Shown piece by piece: positions 18,234 to 26,329 of a DNA stretch of 64,000 nucleotides. A program made the position numbers and the translations under genes. Within the stretch, counting starts at the first letter, position 1; the number at the start of each line of letters is the position of its first letter. The stretch is from Anaerohabitans sp964387285 (GTDB lineage: Bacteria > Zhuqueibacterota > Zhuqueibacteria > Residuimicrobiales > Residuimicrobiaceae), in assembly GCA_964387285.1 (NCBI GenBank), contig CAYLWO010000013.1:42305-106304 (forward strand), read 5' to 3'. A model generated the notes under the pieces. That model searched no databases and was not told the DNA's origin. It worked only from the letters and a program-made list of their open reading frames with translations.

Positions 18234-20411
18234 ATGACCGGAACGCAAATCATAAAAGCGCAGTCCCTGTTGCTGGGATTCAGCGCTACCTTGTGGCAAA
18301 TACTGTTGCTGCGCGCTTTCATGACCATATTTTACGGCAACGAACTGATTATCGGATTTTTGTTGTGTGGCTGGCTGCTGTTTGTTGCCTTTGGTTGCTG
18401 GATTCACGATCGTCGTCCGTCGCTGAAAATTTCCTATGTGCACCTCATGACCGCTTTTGTTGCAGCTATCTTTTTAATTTTTACCAGCAGTAAATTCAGC
18501 CGTCTGCTGCTGCAAACGCCTATGGGAGAATTCATCTCGCTGCCGCATATGGCGATGTTTGCCGCTCCTTGTTTGGCGTTCGGTTGCATTATCCTGGGTT
18601 ATGGCTACGGCTGTTTGGTCGCATGCCTGGCAAGGCAAAGCATCAATAATCCGGCTGTCAAAGTGTATATTTATGAGTCCTGCGGCGCCACCATCGCCGG
18701 GTTGCTCTTTACCTTTGTCCTGGCGTCGCGAGTCAGTGACTTTATTATCGTAATGATGCTCGCCATACTGATCTTTTGCTGCATTGCCGTCTTGCAAAAA
18801 CAACGTTGGCCGCTCGTATTGGCTATCATGGCCATGGTAGTAACGGTCGTATATGGTAAAAAAATCGATTTTTCTCTATCCGCTTTTTACTGGAGATCGG
18901 TGGCGCCCGGTTTGGAATTAAAAAATGCGTGGACCTCTCGATATGGCGAATGGGCTATTTTAGATTGGCACGGTGAAAAAAATCTGTATTGTAACGGTCT
19001 AAAACAAACCGTGCTGCCGGATCCGATTGAAAATCAGACACTGGCTGCTCTTCTGCTCACGCAAAATCCCGGCGCACATCGATTGCTGCTGATCGGCGGC
19101 GGCTGGGGCGGATTGGCACAGGAGCTGACGAAACAGGATAATCTGGATTTGACCTATGTCGAAATGGATGAAAAAACCTATTATGCTGTAATACAGCACC
19201 GGAGTCTTGTTAATGACGGCCGGCTTTGCTTTCAAGACGGCCGGCGTTTTCTGCAGCAGAATGAAAAAAACTTTGACCTGATCGTTGTCAATGTCGGCAG
19301 GCCAACAACGGCATTGATCAACCGCTATTACACGAGAGAATTTTTTCAACTGGCAGCCAAACGATTGACGCCCAAGGGCGTTTTGGCATTGACCTCTGTT
19401 CCCAGCGGCGAGAATATACTCGGCGCCGGTCTAAAACAGCTGAATAGCGCCGTCTGGTGGGGATTGCGCAGTGTTTTTAATGCGACGCTGCCCATTCCCG
19501 GTGATCAGGCTCATTACTTTGCATGCAAAGCCTCGTCCCAGCTGTGCAGCAATCCGGATTCTCTGGCCAGGCGGTATGAAGAATTGCATCGGCAGGATGC
19601 CCACTTTCATCCAGCCCTGTTCGAGCATTTGCTGCAATCAGAGCGACGCACTAATTTTGTGCAATTGCTGGAAGTTCAGGTCAATCATAATACGGATATG
19701 CATCCTGTAAGTTATTATACCGATCTACTCATATGGCTCAAGCAGGCATCCGGTCTTGAAATGGGTTTTACATGGCCGTGGGAATGGATGTGGCCGGCTT
19801 TAATACTACTCTGCCTGCTGGTCCGGTGCGCCTGTCGTTTGCACGCAAAGAATTCAAGCCCCATCCTGTTGATCATGTTTCTGGGAGGATCTCTATCGTT
19901 GTCGATCAACATTATTTTTCTGCTGATGTTGCAGAGCATATACGGCTATGTTTATGAAGGCATGGGTGCGGCCATGGCGCTCTATATGGCGGGCATGGCA
20001 TTCTCCGCCTGGTGTTTTGATCGCAGCAAACCTAATCCGCGTTTTTGGTTGCCGTTGGTACTATTCATAACCATGTTTTTTCTTGTCACACTTTTATTGA
20101 TTTTCCACTTTCAGGCGCAACATATAAGCCTGGTTCTCTTTCTCGTATTGATCGGCTTTGCCGGCATGCTGACCGGCGCACCGTTCCCCCTGGCAACGCA
20201 ACTGGATTTATGTTCCAAAAGCGTAAAACACAGGACTCGCATCTACGCTGCTGATCTTTTAGGTGCGGCCGTCGGTTCGCTCTGGGTGAATACTTTTTCA
20301 ATTCCCTTATTCGGTTTTTCCTCTACCATGCTCTGGTTAACCGCTCTGAGCGCATGGGCAGGATTGATGTCCATAGAAGTCCGAACAAAGGCCGCACACG
20401 GTCATGGTTGA
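18234..20411 (+). CDS. Membrane protein with spermidine-synthase-like methyltransferase-fold domain
   Basis: A 725-residue fusion of membrane helices and a polyamine-synthase-like domain. About six or seven helices fill residues 1-210 (LLLGFSATLWQILLLRAFMT; IIGFLLCGWLLFVAF). Next is a soluble domain with the cofactor-binding LLLIGGGWGGLAQEL (about residue 283), the acidic end of beta2 in YVEMDE and DGRRFL, as in SpeE. A second helical bundle occupies about 505-720. Proteins of this build are often called spermidine synthases but rarely tested. The window also holds an arginine decarboxylase (29,337), so a polyamine role is possible but unproven. It ends ten bases before an alternative pcm start. 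Confidence 0.75.
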   Translation: MTGTQIIKAQSLLLGFSATLWQILLLRAFMTIFYGNELIIGFLLCGWLLFVAFGCWIHDRRPSLKISYVHLMTAFVAAIFLIFTSSKFSRLLLQTPMGEFISLPHMAMFAAPCLAFGCIILGYGYGCLVACLARQSINNPAVKVYIYESCGATIAGLLFTFVLASRVSDFIIVMMLAILIFCCIAVLQKQRWPLVLAIMAMVVTVVYGKKIDFSLSAFYWRSVAPGLELKNAWTSRYGEWAILDWHGEKNLYCNGLKQTVLPDPIENQTLAALLLTQNPGAHRLLLIGGGWGGLAQELTKQDNLDLTYVEMDEKTYYAVIQHRSLVNDGRLCFQDGRRFLQQNEKNFDLIVVNVGRPTTALINRYYTREFFQLAAKRLTPKGVLALTSVPSGENILGAGLKQLNSAVWWGLRSVFNATLPIPGDQAHYFACKASSQLCSNPDSLARRYEELHRQDAHFHPALFEHLLQSERRTNFVQLLEVQVNHNTDMHPVSYYTDLLIWLKQASGLEMGFTWPWEWMWPALILLCLLVRCACRLHAKNSSPILLIMFLGGSLSLSINIIFLLMLQSIYGYVYEGMGAAMALYMAGMAFSAWCFDRSKPNPRFWLPLVLFITMFFLVTLLLIFHFQAQHISLVLFLVLIGFAGMLTGAPFPLATQLDLCSKSVKHRTRIYAADLLGAAVGSLWVNTFSIPLFGFSSTMLWLTALSAWAGLMSIEVRTKAAHGHG

Positions 20412-20453
20412 TCCAGTTGAATGGATTTCAGGCGGCTGCAGGAGAACAGCATT

Positions 20454-21143
20454 ATGAATTCAGAAAAATCGCTCACCTCTCCCAGGGCAGAAGAGAGTTG
20501 GCAAACCATGCGCGAGCACATGGTGGCGACGCAGATTGCCAATCGCGGGATTGCTGATACGCGCGTCTTGCAGGCGCTGCTACGGGTGCCGCGTCATCTC
20601 TTTGTGCCGGAAGAAGACCGGCCCTATAGCTATCGGGACTACCCGTTATCCATTGGCTATGAACAAACCATCTCCCAGCCTTATATTGTAGCCTATATGA
20701 CGGAAAAAATCCAGCCGGCGCCGCAAGATAAAGTTCTGGAGATCGGCACCGGATCCGGCTATCAAACAGCGGTTTTAGCGGAATTGGTGGACACTGTCTA
20801 TTCTATCGAGATCATACCGGCCTTATCTGAGCAGGCAGGACGCAGGCTGGAATCCTTAGGCTATCGTAATATTCACCTTTTCACCGGCAATGGTTATGAA
20901 GGTCGACCACAAGAGAGTCCGTTCAACGCCATCATCCTTACGGCAGCGCCGCCGGCTCTACCCCTGACCCTGGTGCAGCAACTCGCGCCAGGCGGCAGGA
21001 TGATTTTGCCCATAGGCCGTTATCAGCAGGAATTGGCGCTCGTGACCCATTCTACCACAGGGAAATGGACAACCAAAAACTTGTTGCCGGTACGTTTCGT
21101 ACCAATGACCGGTCAAACGACGAAATTTACGGATTTAAGATAA
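20454..21143 (+). CDS. pcm: Protein-L-isoaspartate O-methyltransferase
   Basis: Repairs isoaspartyl residues in aged proteins by SAM-dependent methylation. The 229-residue product has the family signature RHLFVPEEDRPYSYRDYPLS followed by GYEQTISQPYIVA and the SAM motif VLEIGTGSGYQTA, then NAIILTAAPP. The start is chosen at ATG 20454 because AGGAGA lies just upstream; an in-frame ATG at 20421 lacks a site. It is slightly longer than usual at the N-terminus. Confidence 0.94.
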   Translation: MNSEKSLTSPRAEESWQTMREHMVATQIANRGIADTRVLQALLRVPRHLFVPEEDRPYSYRDYPLSIGYEQTISQPYIVAYMTEKIQPAPQDKVLEIGTGSGYQTAVLAELVDTVYSIEIIPALSEQAGRRLESLGYRNIHLFTGNGYEGRPQESPFNAIILTAAPPALPLTLVQQLAPGGRMILPIGRYQQELALVTHSTTGKWTTKNLLPVRFVPMTGQTTKFTDLR

Positions 21144-21265
21144 AAATTTGAGCTCGCGTTTGTAACATCTTGCGTTAATACTCGTATTTCTGAATAGATA
21201 CAAGAGGCTGCGGCGCCTGCTGCAAAAGCCGCAAACGAAATACGCAGGAAAGCGAGGGTACGATT

Positions 21266-21970
21266 ATGAACAACACCTCAACGGTCCGAAAGCTATACCG
21301 CTCACGCCGACAAAAGGTTATTGGCGGCGTATGCGGTGGATTTGCTGAATACACCGGCATGGACGCCTCCCTGATGCGCGTGCTTTGGGTGCTGGCTGCA
21401 TTATTTAACGGCGCCGGCATTGTCGCTTATCTGGTTTGTTTGATTTTTCTGCGAGAAAATCCGGATGTTTCTGTAGAAACGAAATCGCCGACGCCTCCTC
21501 GCACAGAGATGACGATCGGTCTGGTCTTGATACTTGTCGGCGCCGCATTTTTGCTGTACAATGTGACTGGATTTGAATGGTGGCTGCCCTGGCGTTGGCA
21601 TGATCTCGTACATGTGCACATTCGCGAGATTTGGCCGATTTTACTGATTGTCCTGGGCGCCTGGATTTTACTGCGTTCTCGGTCTGATGACATACAGGAA
21701 GCAACGATACAGACGCAGAGCTTCTTACGCAGCAAAACCGAACGCATGGTTGGCGGCGTTTGTGGCGGATTAGCCGAGTATTGGCAAGTGGATGTCGGTT
21801 TGATTCGCGTTATTTGGGTGCTCACCAGTTTGTTCATCAGTTTGCCGGCCGGCGGCATACTTTACCTTGTTTTACTGGTCCTGGTTCCCGAGGCACGAAC
21901 TGGGGATGCGCCTAATTTTGAAGAATCACAACATGCTTCGGACAATACGACATGCAGTTCAACAATATAA
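21266..21970 (+). CDS. Membrane protein with two PspC domains
   Basis: A 234-residue inner-membrane protein. Two PspC domains are seen: residues 8-65 (QKVIGGVCGGFAEYTGMDAS) and 155-212 (RMVGGVCGGLAEYWQVDVGL). Between them are two more hydrophobic segments of DUF5668/LiaF type (GLVLILVGAAFLLYNVTG; IWPILLIVLGAWILL). PspC proteins sense or buffer envelope stress. The tandem arrangement and the next gene, also LiaF-like, suggest a small envelope-stress module. No PspA gene is nearby. Confidence 0.85.
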   Translation: MNNTSTVRKLYRSRRQKVIGGVCGGFAEYTGMDASLMRVLWVLAALFNGAGIVAYLVCLIFLRENPDVSVETKSPTPPRTEMTIGLVLILVGAAFLLYNVTGFEWWLPWRWHDLVHVHIREIWPILLIVLGAWILLRSRSDDIQEATIQTQSFLRSKTERMVGGVCGGLAEYWQVDVGLIRVIWVLTSLFISLPAGGILYLVLLVLVPEARTGDAPNFEESQHASDNTTCSSTI

Positions 21971-21980
21971 ACACAAACCA

Positions 21981-22008
21981 CCTTGCGAAGGTTTAAACCT
22001 TCGCAAGG
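21981..22008. repeat. Dispersed palindromic repeat, copy 2 (perfect 28-bp palindrome)
   Basis: CCTTGCGAAGGTTT followed without a gap by its exact reverse complement. It lies between the PspC gene and the next membrane-protein gene. There is no T-run, so it is not an intrinsic terminator. It belongs to the same family as 14712-14740 and 29911-29939. Confidence 0.9.
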
Positions 22009-22064
22009 ATGAAATCGTTCTGCAAGGCGTGCAACCATATGGACCCTAAATGGGAGATAGAGCC

Positions 22065-22571
22065 ATGAAGAAAAACAACTCAACCATGAGCCTGGGCATA
22101 CTGCTGATCCTGATCGGATTGGGTCTGCTGCTTCATCGAATGGGATTATTGGATTTTACCTATGATCAATTGTATCCAGTCATTTGTCTGGCTGTCGGCG
22201 CTTATTCTGCCGTGTCCTTGCTGCGCGGCAACAAAAACTCGGCTCTTGCCGCCAGTTTTCTGATCCTGTTCGGCCTGATTACATTTGTACGCAACTATGA
22301 TTTGCTGACCACGCTGTGGGCGTTGGAGATATGGTCGATCCTCATCCTCTGTCTGGGTCTCGCTTTCATTATCATGTATTTCTTTAAACCACAGGACTGG
22401 GGCGTGTTGATACCCGGATCTATTCTGACCTTTATCGGCTTGATTATGGTGCTGAATGATCTGGACTATTCCTGGCATCTGGTCGATCAGATCAGATCCT
22501 TGTGGCCGATTATCCTTATTATCATCGGCGTCGGCATTTTGGTGAGTTCATTCCGCAAAAAAACCAATTAG
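22065..22571 (+). CDS. DUF5668/LiaF-type transmembrane protein
   Basis: A 168-residue membrane protein with about six short hydrophobic segments and little else (LGILLILIGLGLLLHRMG; LYPVICLAVGAYSAVSLL; SLWPIILIIIGVGILVSSF). The segments are spaced as in the LiaI/LiaF-like TM region family, and the pattern repeats the central part of the preceding PspC protein. Start is ATG 22065 behind GGGAGA. Tandem terminators follow the stop, so it closes a two-gene unit. The precise function is unknown. Confidence 0.75.
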   Translation: MKKNNSTMSLGILLILIGLGLLLHRMGLLDFTYDQLYPVICLAVGAYSAVSLLRGNKNSALAASFLILFGLITFVRNYDLLTTLWALEIWSILILCLGLAFIIMYFFKPQDWGVLIPGSILTFIGLIMVLNDLDYSWHLVDQIRSLWPIILIIIGVGILVSSFRKKTN

Positions 22572-22577
22572 ACCCGA

Positions 22578-22599
22578 GCGAGAACCCTCTCGCCTTTTT
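22578..22599 (+). terminator. Rho-independent terminator (first of two)
   Basis: GCGAGA and TCTCGC form a perfect 6-bp stem with a four-base loop, followed by CTTTTT. It starts seven bases after the LiaF-like gene stop. Confidence 0.75.
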
Positions 22600-22609
22600 A
22601 TATAAAAAA

Positions 22610-22636
22610 CCGATCTGGTCCCGGATCGGTTTTTTT
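22610..22636 (+). terminator. Rho-independent terminator (second of two, possibly bidirectional)
   Basis: CCGATC and GATCGG pair across a short loop and are followed by eight T residues. A-residues precede the stem, so it could also act on the other strand. Together with the hairpin at 22578 it isolates the downstream regulator gene from read-through. Confidence 0.85.
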
Positions 22637-22676
22637 ATTATCGACCGGTCGCTGCAGCCAGGTCGAAGAATTTCCA

Positions 22677-22697
22677 GCCAGGACCGCCGGTCCTGGC
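22677..22697. other. Perfect 9-bp hairpin in the leader of the sigma54 activator gene
   Basis: GCCAGGACC and GGTCCTGGC with a three-base loop. No T-run follows. It lies about 150 bases before the activator start and may be part of its transcript leader. Confidence 0.45.
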
Positions 22698-22757
22698 CTT
22701 GCTCTCATCTTTGTGATGCTTTACCTGCCAACCTGGCTCGCTATACCGGCCGACTAA

Positions 22758-22800
22758 AAGTTAAAAAAATCCTTGCTATTGGGCTAAGACTTTTTAACTT
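22758..22800. promoter_or_regulatory. Long-spaced inverted repeat before the sigma54 activator gene
   Basis: AAGTTAAAAA and its exact complement TTTTTAACTT are separated by 23 bases and lie 46 bases before the activator gene. It could be an operator or a leader hairpin; it differs from the palindromes found before the next operon. Confidence 0.35.
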
Positions 22801-22845
22801 GCTGGAGCGAAACAATGCCTCTGAGAAAAATGCAAAAATAAAAAC

Positions 22846-24249
22846 ATGAAAAGCAGAACGACAAAGAAAAAATCAAAATCACCGACAGAAACCATTCTCG
22901 AGAGTATTTCTGACGGCGTCTTTACTGTCGATCTCAAATGGCGCATCACCAGTTTTAACCGCGCTGCAGAAGAGATCACAGCCACGCGGCGGGAAGAAGC
23001 CGTCGGCAGGCTCTGCTCCGAAGTGTTTCGCTGCAGTATGTGTGAGAACGACTGCGCCCTGAGAAGGACCATTAAAACCGGCAAACCGATCATCGGCCAA
23101 ACAGGCTATATCATCAATGCGGCAGAGCGGCGTTTACCCATCAGCGTTTCAACCGCGGTGTTGCGCGACCAGACCGGACGCATCATCGGCGGCGCAGAAA
23201 CGTTTCGCGATTTGAGCGAATTGGAAGAGCTGCGTCAGGAATTAAAAGGCCGATATCGCGTGGGGGAGTTGAGCAGCCGCAGCCCGATCATGCAACGGGT
23301 TTTTGAAGTGTTGCCGGCTATTGCCGCCAGTCCCAGCACCGTGCTCATCCTCGGTGAAACCGGCACAGGAAAAGAACTGATTGCCCGCACCATCCACGAG
23401 CAAAGTCCGAGAAAAAATAAACCGTTTATTGCGGTCAACTGCAACGCTCTGCCGGAAACGCTCCTGGAATCCGAACTGTTCGGCTACCGGGCCGGCGCCT
23501 TTACCGGCGCGCATAAAAACAAACCCGGACGCTTCTCCCTGGCCAATGGCGGCACGTTGTTCCTCGATGAAATCGGTGAAATATCACCGGCCCTGCAAAC
23601 CAAACTGTTGCGCGTGTTGCAGGAACGCTCCTTTGAACCGCTGGGCGCCACCCGCTCGGAAAGAGTGGACGTGCGCATCATTGTCGCTGCCAACAAAGAT
23701 CTGATGGAACTGGTGCGGCAAGGCGCATTTCGCGAAGACCTGTACTATCGCGTCAACGTGGTGCGTATCGAGTTGCCGCCGCTGCGCCGGCGCAAAGAGG
23801 ACATTCCGCTCATGGTGGAACAATTCATCAGCCGCTTTAACCGCCAGCAGGGAAAAAACGTTGCCGGAATAACCGCACAGGCGCTTGCGTTGCTCATGGC
23901 GCACGATTGGCCCGGAAACGTTCGTGAGCTGGAAAACGAGATTGAACGGGCTTTTATTCTTTGCGACCGCAATCAGATCGATATCGCGCAGCTGTCGGAT
24001 CAGTTGACCAACCGCAGGGATTTGCCGCCCCTGTCCTCGGACATACGCACCATTCGCAGCCGCATGGACAGCCAGACCATTCGCAACGCACTGCAACAAG
24101 CCGGCAACAACCGGCTGTTGGCCGCACAATTGCTCGGTATCCATAAAACCACGCTTTACCGTCAAATGAAAAAATTGGGCATTCGCCCGGAACGTAAAAA
24201 GAAAACTGTTTCTGCCCGCCAGGGCCTCTTGAGGATAGAAAAAAACTAA
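22846..24249 (+). CDS. Sigma54-dependent activator with PAS sensor and Cys cluster (ORP-operon type)
   Basis: A 467-residue enhancer-binding protein. Residues 12-125 form a PAS domain (ESISDGVFTVDLKWRITSFN) containing Cys57, Cys63, Cys66 and Cys70 (C-x5-C-x2-C-x3-C), a likely Fe-S or redox site. The AAA+ domain has Walker A GETGTGKE (170-177), GAFTGA (217-222) and LFLDEIGEISP. The Fis-type helix-turn-helix is at the end (NNRLLAAQLLGIHKTTLYRQM). Similar regulators control the divergent orp operons of Desulfovibrio. It lies directly upstream of a matching sigma54 promoter with two palindromic sites, so it very probably activates the operon beginning at 24,485. What it senses is not shown. Confidence 0.92.
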   Translation: MKSRTTKKKSKSPTETILESISDGVFTVDLKWRITSFNRAAEEITATRREEAVGRLCSEVFRCSMCENDCALRRTIKTGKPIIGQTGYIINAAERRLPISVSTAVLRDQTGRIIGGAETFRDLSELEELRQELKGRYRVGELSSRSPIMQRVFEVLPAIAASPSTVLILGETGTGKELIARTIHEQSPRKNKPFIAVNCNALPETLLESELFGYRAGAFTGAHKNKPGRFSLANGGTLFLDEIGEISPALQTKLLRVLQERSFEPLGATRSERVDVRIIVAANKDLMELVRQGAFREDLYYRVNVVRIELPPLRRRKEDIPLMVEQFISRFNRQQGKNVAGITAQALALLMAHDWPGNVRELENEIERAFILCDRNQIDIAQLSDQLTNRRDLPPLSSDIRTIRSRMDSQTIRNALQQAGNNRLLAAQLLGIHKTTLYRQMKKLGIRPERKKKTVSARQGLLRIEKN

Positions 24250-24305
24250 AGCCTCGTCGCCATTCGCCCTACATCGGCCTGCTGTGTTCTCTGTCGAACA
24301 AAAGA

Positions 24306-24317
24306 TGCATTAATGCA
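24306..24317. promoter_or_regulatory. Probable activator-binding palindrome 1 (UAS)
   Basis: TGCATTAATGCA, a perfect 12-bp palindrome. Extended, GATGCATTAATGCAAC has the same layout as the second site at 24332-24353 (shared core GCAT-N-AATGC flanked by G and C). Centre-to-centre distance is 31 bp, close to three helical turns. It lies about 130 bp upstream of the -24/-12 promoter, as expected of an enhancer site. Confidence 0.65.
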
Positions 24318-24331
24318 ACTATAAATCTAAT

Positions 24332-24353
24332 AAAGTAGCATAAATGCTACTTT
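24332..24353. promoter_or_regulatory. Probable activator-binding palindrome 2 (UAS)
   Basis: Arms AAAGTAGCAT and ATGCTACTTT with a two-base spacer, a perfect 10-bp inverted repeat. It shares the GCAT..ATGC core with the site at 24306. It sits about 95 bp upstream of the sigma54 promoter and is the best candidate target of the activator at 22,846. Confidence 0.7.
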
Positions 24354-24437
24354 GAACAACACGATCCGCAATCATCCTATTGATGTTATTAATAAATTAT
24401 CAAGCAGTTGCCGCACCCTGTTTCCTGCCGTCGTTTC

Positions 24438-24453
24438 TGGCACAAATTCTGCA
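24438..24453 (+). promoter_or_regulatory. Sigma54 (-24/-12) promoter of the ORP-like operon
   Basis: TGGCAC-N5-CTGCA matches the consensus TGGCAC-N5-TTGCA with one mismatch. The invariant GG (24439) and GC (24451) are exactly 12 bases apart. The first gene starts 32 bases downstream. Confidence 0.85.
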
Positions 24454-24484
24454 TTGATAAAAGTGTAGTAATACGAAGAGAACT

Positions 24485-25072
24485 ATGAGAGCAGCCCTAA
24501 CCAACTGGAACCAACGCATCGCACCGGTGTTTGATGTGGCCCGGCGCCTGGACGTCATGGAAATTGACAACGGAAAAATCGTGCAGGAATTCCAAGAGGA
24601 ATTGCTACATGAAACGCCCATGTCTACCGTGCAGCAGTTGAAACAACTGAGCATCGATACCCTGATTTGCGGCGCCATCTCTCGTCCGTTGCAGGAGATG
24701 ATCGCAGCGCAAGACATTCGGGTGATCTCGTTTATTTCCGGCAGCGTACGGGAAGTGATGACCGCCTGGTTATCCGGGACCCTGTTGCACAGCCGTGCTT
24801 TTATCATGCCGGGTTGCTGTCGTCGTATTGGTCATCGTCATCACATAAACAAGGAGGCATGTATGTTTGGTCGAGACCGCGGACGAGGAAACGCGGGCGC
24901 CGGCCAGGGAGGCCGGCGCGGCGGACGCAACGCCGATAAAGGCGGGACCGGCAATGGCCCTGATGGCTTTTGCATGTGTCCGCAGTGCGGCCAGCGAACG
25001 CCGCACCAGACCGGCGTTCCCTGCACCAGCATGAAATGTCCACAGTGCGGCAACGCCATGGTAAGAGAATAA
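24485..25072 (+). CDS. NifX-like Mo-Fe-cluster-binding protein in frame with a Gly-rich zinc-ribbon protein
   Basis: First gene of the operon. Residues 1-115 form a NifX/NafY-like domain (RIAPVFDVARRLDVMEID; SGSVREVMTAWLSG), a fold that binds Mo-Fe-type clusters. Residues 127-195 are Gly/Arg-rich and end in a zinc-ribbon-like part (CMCPQCGQRTPHQTGVPCTS, then CPQCGNAMV). In other genomes these are usually separate small genes. Here no stop separates them, yet Met127 (ATG 24863) has a strong AAGGAGG site. Either one 195-residue fusion is made, or both the fusion and a 69-residue protein. CCRRIGHRHH before the junction may bind metal. Confidence 0.75.
   Translation: MRAALTNWNQRIAPVFDVARRLDVMEIDNGKIVQEFQEELLHETPMSTVQQLKQLSIDTLICGAISRPLQEMIAAQDIRVISFISGSVREVMTAWLSGTLLHSRAFIMPGCCRRIGHRHHINKEACMFGRDRGRGNAGAGQGGRRGGRNADKGGTGNGPDGFCMCPQCGQRTPHQTGVPCTSMKCPQCGNAMVRE
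24851..24865 (+). promoter_or_regulatory. Internal Shine-Dalgarno and start codon inside the NifX-like gene
   Basis: AAGGAGG with five bases to an in-frame ATG. It would give a separate 69-residue Gly-rich zinc-ribbon protein from the same frame. The site is stronger than that of the upstream ATG at 24485. Confidence 0.65.
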
Positions 25073-25114
25073 TATCTGGATGAACCGTTTGCCATAAATT
25101 TAAGGAGGAATATT

Positions 25115-25477
25115 ATGCCAAGAGGCGATGGAACCGGTCCCATGGGTATGGGACCCAGAAGCGGTCGCGCAGCCGGTTATTGCGCAGGATTCGCGGTCCC
25201 AGGGTACGCTAATCCGGGTTTTGCTCAAAATTTTCGCTCCGGCATGGGCCGGGGCATGCGCGGCGGCGGTCGCGGTTGGCGCAACATGTATTACGCCACC
25301 GCTATGCCCGGCTGGATGCGATCCGGCTATGCCCCATCTTACGGAGCGCCGGGCGCAACCATGAACGCGGATCCGGAAATGGAAAAACAGGCGCTGAAAA
25401 ATCAGGCCGATGCTTTGCAGGCAGAACTGGATGCCGTCAAAAAACGACTCGATGAAATGGAAACCACTGCCGAATAA
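25115..25477 (+). CDS. DUF5320-like small Gly/Met-rich protein
   Basis: A 120-residue protein beginning MPRGDGTGPMGMGPRSGR, the hallmark N-terminus of the DUF5320 family that accompanies NifX/MinD genes in anaerobes. The middle is rich in Gly, Arg, Met and Tyr; residues about 85-118 form a coiled coil (KNQADALQAELDAVKKRLDE). A single Cys lies at YCAGF. The ribosome site AAGGAGG is strong. The function is unknown; a cluster-chaperone or scaffold role is inferred only from the neighbours. A second, more divergent member is at 30029. Confidence 0.8.
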   Translation: MPRGDGTGPMGMGPRSGRAAGYCAGFAVPGYANPGFAQNFRSGMGRGMRGGGRGWRNMYYATAMPGWMRSGYAPSYGAPGATMNADPEMEKQALKNQADALQAELDAVKKRLDEMETTAE

Positions 25478-25501
25478 TAAAGCAATGAAAGACTCAACCG
25501 G

Positions 25502-26329
25502 ATGAATCGTAATAAAATCAATTTGATCATCGATCTGTTATTGTTCCTCAATCTCGCCGCCGTTGCCGGGATTGGTTTGCTTATCAAATATATTCTGCCG
25601 CCAGGCCGGGAACAAATTCTGAAATACGGCGAAAACGCAGAATGGGTTTCTCTGGGCTGGGATCGTCATCAATGGGGCGATCTTCACCTCGTGCTGGCCT
25701 ATGTGTTGATCGGTCTGCTTGTCCTGCATATTGTGTTGCACTGGAACGTCATCAAGTGCCTCTTTCGCCAGCTAGCGCCGTTGCCATGGCTGCGTCAGGG
25801 TTTACTGGCCGGATGCGCTGTTCTGGGTGCTTTATTGTTGCTGTTTCCCTTTGTCGTCAGACCGGAAAAACAGGCCGGAGATTTTCTTCATCGCAATTCG
25901 CGGGCCGCTCTCTCTGCCGTTGCACAACCGCAAGCTGACCAAACACACAAATCAGATGCAATCCGTTTACATGAAAACCGGCATGCACCAAATGAATCCA
26001 CCGACGATATTGCGCCTGAGCAGGAAACAACGGTGTTAACAAAAGGCCTGCATCGTCAAGCACAACATGACACACTGCATGCAACCAGCCATCACGAACA
26101 GGGCGAATCGGCATTACACGGTAAAATGACCATTGCCGAGGTTGGCCGTACGTACGGCATTTCCACATCAACAGTAAAAAAGCGGCTGGGCGTTCCAGAG
26201 TCTGTTTCTGATCAGCAAACCATGGGCCGGTTGCGACGAGCTTATGGTTTTACCATGGAACAGGCTCGTTCACGCCTGGCAGTCAAGCAGCCGGCGGTTG
26301 AAAAAACACATGCACCCATCAGCCAATAA
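25502..26329 (+). CDS. DUF4405 cytochrome-b-like membrane protein with helical C-terminal repeats
   Basis: A 275-residue protein. The N-terminal 120 residues hold three hydrophobic helices (LIIDLLLFLNLAAVAGIGLL; LHLVLAYVLIGLLVLHIVLH), with His residues in DRHQWGDLH and LHIVLHW placed as possible haem ligands, as in DUF4405. A polar linker of 90 residues follows, then a domain with two helical units, MTIAEVGRTYGISTSTVKKR and LRRAYGFTMEQARSRL, resembling small helix-turn-helix or SAP-like modules seen in related proteins. A membrane redox role for the operon is inferred. Its stop lies inside the next gene's start region. Confidence 0.7.
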   Translation: MNRNKINLIIDLLLFLNLAAVAGIGLLIKYILPPGREQILKYGENAEWVSLGWDRHQWGDLHLVLAYVLIGLLVLHIVLHWNVIKCLFRQLAPLPWLRQGLLAGCAVLGALLLLFPFVVRPEKQAGDFLHRNSRAALSAVAQPQADQTHKSDAIRLHENRHAPNESTDDIAPEQETTVLTKGLHRQAQHDTLHATSHHEQGESALHGKMTIAEVGRTYGISTSTVKKRLGVPESVSDQQTMGRLRRAYGFTMEQARSRLAVKQPAVEKTHAPISQ

